From: DASXMX01 sp036794395
Lineage (GTDB): Bacteria > Planctomycetota > Phycisphaerae > Tepidisphaerales > Tepidisphaeraceae
NCBI GenBank assembly: GCA_036794395.1
Contig: DAIRGS010000031.1
Span: forward strand, 1 to 38,073
DNA length: 38,073 nt
Direction of reading: 5' to 3'
Position 1 is the first letter of the stretch. Every line of letters starts with the position of its first letter. Below the pieces are notes generated by a model. That model was not told the DNA's origin, searched no databases, and saw only the letters and a program-made list of their open reading frames with translations. The position numbers were made by a program, and so were the translations under genes. Below are positions 30,029-37,585 of this stretch, piece by piece.

Positions 30029-30147
30029 GGGGCTGTCGATTTATTTGGCACGGAATTTGGGTTACTGGACTTACGACAAACGCTCGGAACATAACTCCTT
30101 ATTTTCCGATCCGGACGGTGCATTTTCCGGATTAAATCGACAGCCCC
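30029..30147. mobile_element. Miniature inverted-repeat transposable element candidate
   Basis: GGGGCTGTCGATTTA (30029-30043) and TAAATCGACAGCCCC (30133-30147) are perfect 15-bp terminal inverted repeats. They are flanked directly by TACG on both sides (30025-30028 and 30148-30151), consistent with a 4-bp target duplication. The 89 internal bases encode no protein. They contain a short inner dyad (ATCCGG/CCGGAT) and a sigma-54-like TGGCACG-N4-TTGG (30046-30060), whose -12 element is imperfect. Non-autonomous, so a transposase elsewhere would have to move it. Confidence 0.65.
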
Positions 30148-30316
30148 TACGCCGGGGGAAGCGAGCGGAATTGGCGACTGCCCGCGAGTGGGTAGGGAGG
30201 GGGCTTTTACTTAGTGGCCGATAGATCGTGGCAGACCGCGCGCGGATACTTCAGGATGTCCTGATTGAAAAACTCGATGGCCGGGATTCCGGAGGTGAAC
30301 CCACGCCCCCTCCCAA

Positions 30317-30342
30317 CCCTCCCCCAGCGTACTGGTGGAGGG
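30317..30342. repeat. GC-rich hairpin
   Basis: CCCTCC-C-CCAG-CGTA-CTGG-T-GGAGGG pairs over ten base pairs with one mismatch. It resembles short hairpin repeats common in GC-rich genomes. No T-run follows, so it is not a clear terminator. Confidence 0.5.
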
Positions 30343-30416
30343 AGTGAAGGGTCGCCCCGAGACCCGATTCGCCCCTCAGATCTCAGGATGCGCCCCGCGC
30401 TTGCCGCATCCCCCTA

Positions 30417-30535
30417 GATCATGGCTTGTCTTCGACCCTGAGGCTCTCTTCGAGCCTGAGCCTCAGAGCCGAAGGCAGACCCGAAGGGGAAAGCCATGTC
30501 ACGAAAAGGCGCGGAATCGCGCACGGTCATTTAGC
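30417..30535 (+). repeat. 119-bp dispersed repeat, copy 2
   Basis: Same length and orientation as 13760-13878. The core inverted repeat is CTGAGGCTC (30438-30446) and GAGCCTCAG (30458-30466), unchanged. The end palindrome here reads GGCGCGGAATCGCGC. It stops 22 bases before the phosphopantetheinyl transferase ATG, so it lies in that gene's leader. Confidence 0.8.
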
Positions 30536-30557
30536 CATCGATTACCATTCCATTTTG

Positions 30558-31313
30558 ATGGACCCATCGCCACTCATCCCGCCCACTCTCAGACAGTGGC
30601 ATCCCGCCCCGGCCGTTCCCGTGATCGAACCCGATGAAGTCCATATTTGGCGCCTGGCTCTTCCCGATTCGGCATCCGTGGAATCACAGAATGTATTATC
30701 CGAAGACGAAATCGCCGCCGCCAACCGATTCCACTTCGAACGCGATCGCAACCGATATGTCGCCTGCCGCGCCGACTTGCGCCGCATTCTCGGCCAGCTC
30801 ACCCAGACCCCGCCCAGGCAAATATGCCTCAGTTATGCATCACACGGAAAGCCGTATTTATCCAGCAACGATCAAGGCCTTCGCTTCAATGTATCGCATT
30901 CAAAAGACACGGCTCTGATTGCCGTGGCAATGGACAATGACCTGGGGGTAGATGTCGAATGTATCGAAACGGATGTCGACCATAATGCTTTGGCCCAACA
31001 TTTTTTCACCGAAGGCGAGCGCCGTTTCATCGCATCCCTCGACGCCGCCCGTCGGCCTCACGCGTTCTATCAATGTTGGACGCGAAAGGAAGCGTGGATA
31101 AAAGCGGTGGGTGGCGGGCTCACGCTCCCGCTCGATCATTTCGACGTCGCCGCCTCCTTGGGACAACCCCAGACGATTGTCCGCGAGACGCACGGCCAGA
31201 GCGTATGGACGATGCTCGAGCTCAATCCAGATGCCCAAAAAGTCGGCGCGCTGGTCACTCACCCCGCCATCAAAACCATCCGCCAATGGTGCTACCCACC
31301 GCAAGGAACGTAG
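30558..31313 (+). CDS. 4'-phosphopantetheinyl transferase (Sfp type)
   Basis: Start at ATG 30558 (MDPSPLIPPTLRQWHP); the frame is open to 30426 only through repeat DNA. No ribosome site is evident. The 251-residue enzyme carries the Sfp signatures: RFHFERDRNRYVACRADLR (55-74), LRFNVSHSKDTALIAVA (108-124), the magnesium site GVDVE (130-134) and FYQCWTRKEAWIKAVGGG (170-187). It transfers the phosphopantetheine arm from coenzyme A to carrier proteins of polyketide, peptide or fatty acid synthesis. No synthase gene is nearby, so it probably serves carriers elsewhere. Repeats lie on both sides. Confidence 0.93.
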   Translation: MDPSPLIPPTLRQWHPAPAVPVIEPDEVHIWRLALPDSASVESQNVLSEDEIAAANRFHFERDRNRYVACRADLRRILGQLTQTPPRQICLSYASHGKPYLSSNDQGLRFNVSHSKDTALIAVAMDNDLGVDVECIETDVDHNALAQHFFTEGERRFIASLDAARRPHAFYQCWTRKEAWIKAVGGGLTLPLDHFDVAASLGQPQTIVRETHGQSVWTMLELNPDAQKVGALVTHPAIKTIRQWCYPPQGT

Positions 31314-31349
31314 AGCGCTTTTCCAGCAAACCACCGATCGAAGAGTATG

Positions 31350-31416
31350 TGGGGCGGACATTCTTGTCTGCCTCGAATCGATGAGTGGGGGCATTCCTGC
31401 CCCCCGAATCGATTCG
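31350..31416 (+). repeat. Double-hairpin repeat, copy 2
   Basis: Second copy of the element at 25611-25676. Outer stem CGAATCGAT (31374-31382) with ATCGATTCG (31408-31416); inner stem GGGGGCA-TTCC-TGCCCCC as in copy 1. The first hairpin is stronger here (GGCGGACA-TTCT-TGTCTGCC, all paired with one G-U). Two stem positions differ from copy 1 on both sides in a compensating way. It is 106 bases upstream of the Rrf2 gene. Confidence 0.8.
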
Positions 31417-31522
31417 AACTCCGGACGGGTTAAACGTTCATTACCCACCTCGCAAAGTTTGATTGCCCGGGATCACTACCATACCATCCCACCCCCAATG
31501 TCATTTGGGCCGAGGAGTTTTT

Positions 31523-31960
31523 TTGCGGCTTTCCAAGCAGACTGAATATGGGTTGCGGGCAATGGTTCAGTTGGCCCGCATGGGGCCGCGCACGTACGTC
31601 CAATCCCGCGATCTGGCACAGGATGAAGCCCTGCCCGGCAAGTTTCTCGAGGCCATCCTCCTCACCCTCCGACGCGGCGGCTTCCTCGACAGCAAAGTCG
31701 GTCGCGAAGGCGGCTACCGCCTCGCCCGCCCCGCAAAGGAAATCATCGTGGGTGACGTCGTCCGCATGCTCGAAGGCCGCCTCTCTCTGCGCGAAGGCCG
31801 CGTCCCGGCCGACATGTCGTCCGGCGAAGTCGCCGTAGGCTATCTCAATCAGAAACTCACCGAAGCCACCGACGATGTCCTCGAGAAGCTCACACTCGAA
31901 CAACTCATCGAACAAACCACCAAAGCTGCCAATCAACAGCAGCAGATGTACTACATTTAA
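31523..31960 (+). CDS. Rrf2-family transcriptional regulator without cluster cysteines
   Basis: The start is TTG 31523 (LRLSKQTEYGLRAMVQLARMG), with AGGAG five bases upstream; this gives 145 residues, the usual size. The frame is open further back but without a family match. The winged helix is clear: KQTEYGLRAMVQLA, VQSRDLAQDEALPGKFLEAILLTLRRGGFLDSKVGREGGYRLARPAKEI, then VGDVVRMLEG. Iron-sulfur members such as IscR and NsrR have three cysteines after this point; the corresponding segment here (RLSLREGRVPADMSSGEVAVGYL) has none, so it probably binds no [2Fe-2S] cluster. The glycosyltransferase gene 74 bases downstream may be a target. Confidence 0.9.
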   Translation: MRLSKQTEYGLRAMVQLARMGPRTYVQSRDLAQDEALPGKFLEAILLTLRRGGFLDSKVGREGGYRLARPAKEIIVGDVVRMLEGRLSLREGRVPADMSSGEVAVGYLNQKLTEATDDVLEKLTLEQLIEQTTKAANQQQQMYYI

Positions 31961-32033
31961 GTCTTGAAGGGGCGTATTCTGCTCCGCGTGATCCTTCGAA
32001 CGTCCCAAGATCCACGCACGGAGCACTCCCGAA

Positions 32034-33995
32034 ATGACCGCGCGTGAACTACTCGATCAGGCCATCCACCACCAGCAGGCTGGCCGTGTTCAGGAAGCAC
32101 TTCAGCTTTACGCTCAAATCCTCGCCGCCGATCCCAACAACATCGACGCCCTCCACCTCAGCGGTCTGCTCCTGGCAAGCACCGGCCAATTCGGCCCCGC
32201 CATCGCCGCGCTAAAACAAGCCACCCGCTTGCACCCCACCCAACCCGATCTCCACTACAACCTTGCCAAAGCCTTCCGCGATGCAGGCCAACTTGCCGAT
32301 GCCGTGAGCGCATACCGCCAGGCCATCGCGTTGCGACCGAACTTCCCCTCCGCGCTGAATAATCTTGGCAACACACTGAAAGATATGGCCCGGCCGACCG
32401 ACGCCGCCGATGCCTACCAAAAAGCAATCGCCATCGCGCCGAGTTATCCCGAGCCCTACTACAACCTCGGCACCATCCTTCAGGCACAAGGCGATGTGAC
32501 CGCCGCGATCGATCACTACCGCCATGCGATTGCGCTCAAGCCCAATTATCCCCACGCCCTCAATAACCTCGGCACTGCCCTGCAATGCCTCGATCGGGTC
32601 GATGATGCCATTGTCGCTTATCGAAAGGCCATCGAGCTGCGTCCCCAGTTCGCCGAGGCCGCCAGCAACCTCGGCACCGCCATGAAAGATGCCGGCCGCG
32701 TCTCCGAAGCAATCGGTTGCTTCGAGCAATCCCTGCAAATCGTACGGAATCCCAAAGTAGCCGGAAACCTCCTCACCACCCTCCACTACCTCCCGGACAT
32801 CAGCCCTCACGACCTCCTCAAGGCGCATCGCCAATGGAACCGCGATTACGTCATCCCCCTCGGCGTTAAACCCAGGCCCCACACAAACGATCCCTCCGCA
32901 TCTCGCCGGCTCCGGATTGGCTACGTCTCACCCGATCTCCGCGAGCACCCGGTAGGGCGGTTCATGCTCCCTTTGCTATCGCACCACAACCACGAACACT
33001 TCGAAATTTACTGCTACAGCGACGCCGCTCCAGGCAGCGCGATGACAAACCAGCTCAAGTCCCAGTCCGATCACTGGCGAGACACCAACGTACACTTCGA
33101 TGAACAACTGGCGGAAACAATCCGCACCGATGCCATCGACATCCTCGTCGATCTCACCCTTCACATGGACGGCAACCGCCTGTTGATGTTCGCCTGCAAG
33201 CCCGCACCCGTTCAAATCACCTACCTCGCGTACTGCTCAACCAGCGGCCTCGACGCGATGGATTATCGCCTCAGCGATCCCTATCTCGATCCGCCCGGGT
33301 CCGACACATCCTGCTACTCCGAAGCCACCCTCTGCCTGCCGCGCACCTATTGGTGCTACCCCGCGCCGTCCCGCGCGCCGCAAGAGATCAGCCCGCTCCC
33401 GGCTCTGGCGAGCGGCCATCTAACGTTCGGCTGCCTGAACAACTACTGCAAAATCTCCCCCCATGTGCTGAACGTATGGGCCCGCGTATTTCAAGCCCTC
33501 CCAGCCTCAAAGCTGATCCTGCACTCCCCAGTTGGAAGTCATCGCAACGAGGCCCTATCAATCTTCGCCGCCCAGGGCGTCGACGCGCACCGCATCCAAT
33601 TCGTCGAAAAATCGACGACCGAAAAATACTTCCAAACCTACAACCAGATCGATATCGCCCTCGACCCCTTCCCCTTCAACGGCGGCACCACCACCTGCGA
33701 TGCCCTCTGGATGGGCGTGCCAGTAATAACCCTCGCAAAAGACACCGCGGTCTCCCGCGCCGGCTCCAGCATCCTCTCCAACGCCGGCCTCCCCAATCTC
33801 ATCGCCCACACGCAGGATCAATACATCGAACTTGCCAAATGCCTGGCACGCGATCTTCCCAACCTCGCCAAATTGCGATCCGAACTGCGCCAGCAGATTA
33901 AAGAATCGCCCCTGATGGACGCCCCAACCTTCGCACGCGACATCGAAGCCGCCTACCGCCAAGCATGGACAAATTGGTGCCACTCTCGCCAATGA
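32034..33995 (+). CDS. TPR protein with O-GlcNAc-transferase-like domain (SPINDLY type)
   Basis: A 653-residue protein. Residues 1 to about 270 are six to seven TPR units of 34 residues (for example HYNLAKAFRDAGQLADAVSAYRQAIALRPN). Residues about 292-650 are a GT41-like catalytic domain: RLRIGYVSPDLREHPVGRFMLPLL, with the histidine equivalent to the OGT active-site one; VDLTLHMDGNRLLMFACKPAPVQITYLAY; and LDPFPFNGGTTTCDALWMGVPVITL, the sugar-nucleotide loop. Eukaryotic relatives attach GlcNAc or fucose to proteins; bacterial ones glycosylate proteins or make surface glycans. No signal peptide, so it acts in the cytoplasm. It starts 74 bases after the Rrf2 gene on the same strand. Confidence 0.92.
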   Translation: MTARELLDQAIHHQQAGRVQEALQLYAQILAADPNNIDALHLSGLLLASTGQFGPAIAALKQATRLHPTQPDLHYNLAKAFRDAGQLADAVSAYRQAIALRPNFPSALNNLGNTLKDMARPTDAADAYQKAIAIAPSYPEPYYNLGTILQAQGDVTAAIDHYRHAIALKPNYPHALNNLGTALQCLDRVDDAIVAYRKAIELRPQFAEAASNLGTAMKDAGRVSEAIGCFEQSLQIVRNPKVAGNLLTTLHYLPDISPHDLLKAHRQWNRDYVIPLGVKPRPHTNDPSASRRLRIGYVSPDLREHPVGRFMLPLLSHHNHEHFEIYCYSDAAPGSAMTNQLKSQSDHWRDTNVHFDEQLAETIRTDAIDILVDLTLHMDGNRLLMFACKPAPVQITYLAYCSTSGLDAMDYRLSDPYLDPPGSDTSCYSEATLCLPRTYWCYPAPSRAPQEISPLPALASGHLTFGCLNNYCKISPHVLNVWARVFQALPASKLILHSPVGSHRNEALSIFAAQGVDAHRIQFVEKSTTEKYFQTYNQIDIALDPFPFNGGTTTCDALWMGVPVITLAKDTAVSRAGSSILSNAGLPNLIAHTQDQYIELAKCLARDLPNLAKLRSELRQQIKESPLMDAPTFARDIEAAYRQAWTNWCHSRQ

Positions 33996-34067
33996 CGACC
34001 CGCCCAGAGTCCATCCGTTAAACCCTGGATACATCCTTGGATCAATTCGTGTAATTCATTGACGAGC

Positions 34068-34134
34068 CCCCACGCCGGTGGCAAAGCGGTACTCCGCGTC
34101 GCCCCGGATCATCGAATCGCTGCAACTCGCTCTC
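34068..34134 (+). repeat. Second dispersed repeat, copy 2
   Basis: Starts CCCCACGCCGGTGGCAAAG, matching 27544-27610 at roughly three of four positions, including GTACTC, CGCCCCGGAT and CGCTGCAA. It follows the glycosyltransferase gene and ends at the stop of the convergent small gene. Confidence 0.6.
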
Positions 34135-34321
34135 AATGTCGCGCCTTCGCCCCCTGAGGGTTCGTCGAAGTCGGAATCGCAGGCGCAGCGGGCACCGCCG
34201 GTACCGGTGGGGCGGCTGCTTCAATCTCCCGAACGCGCCGCCAACGTTCATTCCCCATCAGTGAAAGCATGATCCAGCCGGCCAAAACCGCGGCGATCCC
34301 AAGGACCATGTTCAAATCCAT
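34133..34321 (-). CDS. Small single-span membrane protein
   Basis: A 62-residue protein with one membrane helix (MVLGIAAVLAGWIMLSLMG), then a basic turn (NERWRRVREIE) and a proline/alanine-rich tail (PPVPAVPAAPAIP). It starts 32 bases after the fmt stop in the same orientation, so it may be the third gene of the def-fmt unit. The last codons run into the repeat at 34068-34134. The ribosome site is weak (AGGG very close to the ATG). Function unknown. Confidence 0.5.
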   Translation of the reverse strand: MDLNMVLGIAAVLAGWIMLSLMGNERWRRVREIEAAAPPVPAVPAAPAIPTSTNPQGAKARH

Positions 34322-34353
34322 GCCCTAAAGATCGGCATTCCGCCTTCCAGCAA

Positions 34354-35298
34354 TCACTCCACCCCTTCAAGCCGCAGTCCCGCCTGCCACTGATGTCCCC
34401 GGCGGTAGTCCGCCATCCCCATCGCCTTGCCCCCATCCGGCTGCAATTCAAGCAGATCGATCGCATCCGCGCCGCACTCGATATGCCCGGCCGCGGTCAC
34501 CTCGCCCGGCTCCCAGCGCGCTCCCTCGCCCGGGATCGGTACCGCCCGTACAAGACGCAGACGCGATATTTCAGTCCCCTCTGCGTCCAATAATCGCGCC
34601 CGGCACCCAGGCCACGGATGAAGCCCGCGAATGGTGCGCGCCACCACTTCAGCCGGCTTTGAAAAATCCAGCACCGCCGACCGCCGCGACAGCTTCGGAG
34701 CAATCGTTGCCAGGCTTTCGTCCTGCACTGTCTCTGTGCTTTCACCTCTGGCCAGCGCCGACACCACCTCAAGCACCAGCTTCACGCCGTCCAGCGACAG
34801 TCGATCATGAAGCTCACCCGCTGTTTCAATGGGATCAATCGCGACGCGTGATTGGCCAAGAACCGCCCCCGCATCCATCTTCGGCGCCAATCGGATCACC
34901 GAATTTCCCGACTCCGTCTCGCCAGCCAGAATCGCCCAGTTGATCGGCGCGGCCCCGCGAAACTTGGGCAACACAGATGCATGAAGATTAATGCTGCCCA
35001 GCCGCGGATGATCAACCAGCCTCGCGGCGATCTTCTGCCCGAACGCAATAACCACCATCAGATCCGCCACCGGCAACGATTCAGCATTGATGTCAGCCGT
35101 CCGCAATAGCGGCAACCCCTCCGCCAGCGCATGCAAAGCCACCGGCGTCGGCGCAAAACTTCTCCCCCGGCCCGCCGGCCGATCCGGCTGCGTCACCACC
35201 TGCACAATCTGATGACCCGATTCGGCCAGCGCGCTCAACGTCGGCACGCCGAACTCACCGCTGCCTGCGAAAATAATTTGAAGTTTCGAGTCTGTCAT
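34354..35298 (-). CDS. fmt: Methionyl-tRNA formyltransferase
   Basis: A 314-residue enzyme that formylates initiator methionyl-tRNA using 10-formyltetrahydrofolate. It starts with MTDSKLQIIFAGSGEFGVPTLSALAESGH, followed by QPDRPAGRGRSFAPTPV. The formyltransferase signature is NLHASVLPKFRGAAPINWAIL near residues 103-122, where the catalytic Asn-His-Asp set is expected, with APKMDAGAVLGQ after it. The C-terminal tRNA-binding domain begins near 205 (IRGLHPWPGCRARL). The gene lies six bases after def, the classic pairing of formylation and deformylation enzymes. Confidence 0.96.
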   Translation of the reverse strand: MTDSKLQIIFAGSGEFGVPTLSALAESGHQIVQVVTQPDRPAGRGRSFAPTPVALHALAEGLPLLRTADINAESLPVADLMVVIAFGQKIAARLVDHPRLGSINLHASVLPKFRGAAPINWAILAGETESGNSVIRLAPKMDAGAVLGQSRVAIDPIETAGELHDRLSLDGVKLVLEVVSALARGESTETVQDESLATIAPKLSRRSAVLDFSKPAEVVARTIRGLHPWPGCRARLLDAEGTEISRLRLVRAVPIPGEGARWEPGEVTAAGHIECGADAIDLLELQPDGGKAMGMADYRRGHQWQAGLRLEGVE

Positions 35299-35304
35299 GC
35301 CGGC

Positions 35305-35820
35305 TCAGCGTCGCGCGTTAAATCGGTCTTCCAATTCCTTCAGCTTCTTCCGATTCGACATCTTGGCCACCGGCCCCATGCGATCCGTCAGCAAAATACC
35401 GTTCAGATGGTCAAATTCATGCTGCCACACCCGCGCGATAAATCCGCTGCCCGTCTGTTCGAAGGAAGTGCCGTCCAGATCCTGCGCCGCAATTCGGATC
35501 CGTTTGTTCCGAGTCACCTTCACATGAATGTCCGGCAAGCTCAGGCAACCCTCCTCGGCCTCCTCGTCGCCGTCTGGATCGGATAAAACCGGGTTGATGT
35601 ATACCTGGTCGTCCCCAGCCTCACCGCTCGGGTTCATCACAAAAAGCCGAATATTCTTCCCCACCTGCGGAGCCGCCAATCCCACCCCATGCGATTCCCG
35701 CATCAGCTTGAACATCCGAACCACCAGCTGACGCAGTTCCTCATCAAAGCGAGTAACCGGCTTGCTCATCCTCTTCAGCCGGGGGTCTGGGTAGTAAATG
35801 ATTTTTAATTCGTCTGGCAT
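35305..35820 (-). CDS. def: Peptide deformylase
   Basis: Start at ATG 35818-35820 (MPDELKIIYYPDPRL), giving 171 residues, normal for the family; the frame extends to 35979 without a family match. It removes the formyl group from new proteins. All three motifs are present: GVGLAAPQVG (45-54), EGCLSLP with metal ligand Cys92, and QHEFDHLNG with His134, Glu135 and His138. No strong ribosome site. It is first in a def-fmt unit and diverges from the TPR gene at 36010. Confidence 0.96.
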   Translation of the reverse strand: MPDELKIIYYPDPRLKRMSKPVTRFDEELRQLVVRMFKLMRESHGVGLAAPQVGKNIRLFVMNPSGEAGDDQVYINPVLSDPDGDEEAEEGCLSLPDIHVKVTRNKRIRIAAQDLDGTSFEQTGSGFIARVWQHEFDHLNGILLTDRMGPVAKMSNRKKLKELEDRFNARR

Positions 35821-35882
35821 GGAATTACAGGGTTTTATGTGGCCTATGATCCTTCGGCAAGTCGAACAAGCGTCGTGCTTTG

Positions 35883-35911
35883 TTGACACATTGACGCGAC
35901 TGCGTTTAGAT
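35883..35911 (+). promoter_or_regulatory. Promoter candidate of the TPR gene at 36010
   Basis: A perfect -35 TTGACA (35883-35888) followed after 17 bases by TTAGAT (35906-35911), a moderate -10. It predicts a leader of about 90 bases before the GTG start at 36010. Confidence 0.5.
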
Positions 35912-36009
35912 TGGACCGCGCTGCGGAATCTTAGGCAGCCCTTAATAGTGCATACGTCGGGCTGCGGCACATTTCCCATTGCCCGACAGGTGCTTTAGCA
36001 GGTGGGATC

Positions 36010-37431
36010 GTGACTGACACGTCAACTATGATCGGTAATTACAGAGACATTCCCGACGAAGACCGACGCAAAGCGCAGGTCTTCTTCGATCGTGGTAAGA
36101 CCGTCTGCGATACCGGCAACTTCGAGTACGCCATCGATATGTACATCGAAGGGCTTGCCGTCGATCCAGAAAATACCGAAGCACACCAGTCTCTTCGCGA
36201 TGTATCGCTGCGCCGCAAAGCCAGCGGCGAAAAAGATATGGGCATGATGGCCAAAATGAAGATGCCCAAGGCCAAAGACGACAAGCAAACGATGCTCAAC
36301 TCGGAGAAGCTGCTGGCCTACAGCCCCGGCGACACCGACCGCATGCTCGCAGTCATGCAGAGTGCATATCGAGCCGGCTTCTTCGATACCGTTTTATGGA
36401 TCTCTCCCATTCTGCTCCGTGCCAACGCTGAGCAGAAGAAACCCGACTTCAAAAAGTTCACCGCTTTGCGAGATGTCTATCACGCATTGGAACGCTTTGA
36501 TTCGGCATCCGAGGCTGCGCAGTATGCCCTGACGATGCGCCCTGATGATTTTGACCTGACCCAGGACATGAAAGACCTGGCCGCCCAGGACACCATGAAC
36601 AAGGGCAAGTACGGCGTCGCCAAAAGCTTCCGCGAAAGCATTCGAGATCACGAACTTCAGGACAAGCTTCTCGAGCAGGAAAAAGACGTTCATACCGTCG
36701 ATGCACTGGAACGCACCATCAAAGATGCCGAAGAGGTCTGGGCCGCGGCTCCGGAGGACCCGGCAAAATTCACCAAGTACGTCGACGCCCTCCGCCGTCC
36801 CGAAAAAGATGAACACGACGACCGCGCGGTCACGCTTCTCGAAGAGTGGTATGAGCGAACCAAGCAATTCAAGTGGCGTCAGCGGGTCGGCGAAATCCGA
36901 ATGGGCCAGCTTGCCCGCGAGGAACGCGCGCTCCGCGCTGATGCCGAGGCCAGCAAAAACAACCCCGACTATCCCGAGCTCGTCCAGCAGCTCAAGGAAT
37001 TCCGCGTTAAGAAGGTCAAGTCGGAAATGGAAGAGTACCAGTTGGTCCTCCATCACTATCCCAACGAGTCCAACGCCCGCTACCAGGTCGCGTTCCGGCT
37101 CTTTCAGCTTGGGCAGTTTCAGGATGCCATACCGGCATTCCAGCAGGTTCGTTCCGATCCCAAGTTCCGCACCGCCGCCAGCATCCTCCTCGGTCAGGCG
37201 TTTCTGCTGGCCGGCTATGCCGACGAAGCCGTCGATACCCTCAAAGCCGTCATCGACGAATACCCCAATCGCGGCGACGAACGCTCCATCGAAATGTTCT
37301 ACTGGTACGCCCGCTCGCTGGAATCGAAGAAGGAGATTCCTTCCGCCCTTAAAGCGTACAGCCAGGTCGCTCAATGGAACTTCAACTACCGCGACGTACA
37401 AACCCGCGTAAAACAGCTCCGCGCCGGCTAA
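36010..37431 (+). CDS. TPR-containing cytoplasmic protein
   Basis: The start is GTG 36010, preceded by AGGTGGG; ATG 36028 is an alternative. The 473-residue protein is helical and charged. An N-terminal TPR pair (ARKAQVFFDRGKTVCD-like helix, then GNFEYAIDMYIEGLAVDPENTEAHQSL) is followed by a Lys/Met-rich stretch (KMKMPKAKDD). A middle coiled-coil-like region contains RESIRDHELQDKLLEQEKDV, and the C-terminal TPRs include ARYQVAFRLFQLGQFQDAIPAFQQV and AGYADEAVDTLKAVIDEYPNRGD. No signal peptide. I recall closely similar proteins as conserved single genes in planctomycetes; function unknown, probably a protein-interaction scaffold. Confidence 0.85.
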   Translation: MTDTSTMIGNYRDIPDEDRRKAQVFFDRGKTVCDTGNFEYAIDMYIEGLAVDPENTEAHQSLRDVSLRRKASGEKDMGMMAKMKMPKAKDDKQTMLNSEKLLAYSPGDTDRMLAVMQSAYRAGFFDTVLWISPILLRANAEQKKPDFKKFTALRDVYHALERFDSASEAAQYALTMRPDDFDLTQDMKDLAAQDTMNKGKYGVAKSFRESIRDHELQDKLLEQEKDVHTVDALERTIKDAEEVWAAAPEDPAKFTKYVDALRRPEKDEHDDRAVTLLEEWYERTKQFKWRQRVGEIRMGQLAREERALRADAEASKNNPDYPELVQQLKEFRVKKVKSEMEEYQLVLHHYPNESNARYQVAFRLFQLGQFQDAIPAFQQVRSDPKFRTAASILLGQAFLLAGYADEAVDTLKAVIDEYPNRGDERSIEMFYWYARSLESKKEIPSALKAYSQVAQWNFNYRDVQTRVKQLRAG

Positions 37432-37551
37432 CCCCCATATTGCACCAATGTTGATGTGGCGGCGGGCACATAGCCACCTCACAGCCAGCGCGAAGAATAA
37501 AGCCAAAAAAAGTATTGGCTCAAGACCGTCCCCCACGCATTTCCCTCCGTC

Positions 37552-37583
37552 CCCCTGCCCTGAGCACGGTCGAAGGGTTCCCC
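37552..37583 (+). repeat. Hairpin repeat, copy A
   Basis: Core CCCTGAGCACGGTCGAAGGG, preceded by CCCCTG and followed by TTCCCC. It pairs with copy B (37791-37821) in sequence. The CCCTGAGC-GTCGAAGGG type of hairpin is frequent between genes in many GC-rich bacteria. Confidence 0.7.
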
Positions 37584-37585
37584 AT

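Larger units (their letters stand above)
29882..30557. other. Large intergenic region with three repeat elements
   Basis: About 680 bases between divergent genes. It holds a transposon-like element at 30029-30147, a hairpin at 30317-30342 and copy 2 of the 119-bp repeat at 30417-30535. The remainder shows no coding sense and no RNA gene that I recognise. Confidence 0.7.

Noticed and set aside
30046..30060. Sigma-54-like promoter TGGCACG-N4-TTGG
   Set aside because: The essential -12 GC is GG, and no activator gene or nearby start on that strand supports it. It is kept only as a remark on the mobile element.
29844..30092. Short minus-strand frame starting inside the miniature element with AAGGAG before its ATG
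   Set aside because: The spacing is only two bases, and the product overlaps the apgM start without any conserved feature.
36394..37536. 380-codon antisense frame over the TPR gene
   Set aside because: It is a shadow of the TPR protein codons. The promoter, start and repeat pattern all support the plus strand.
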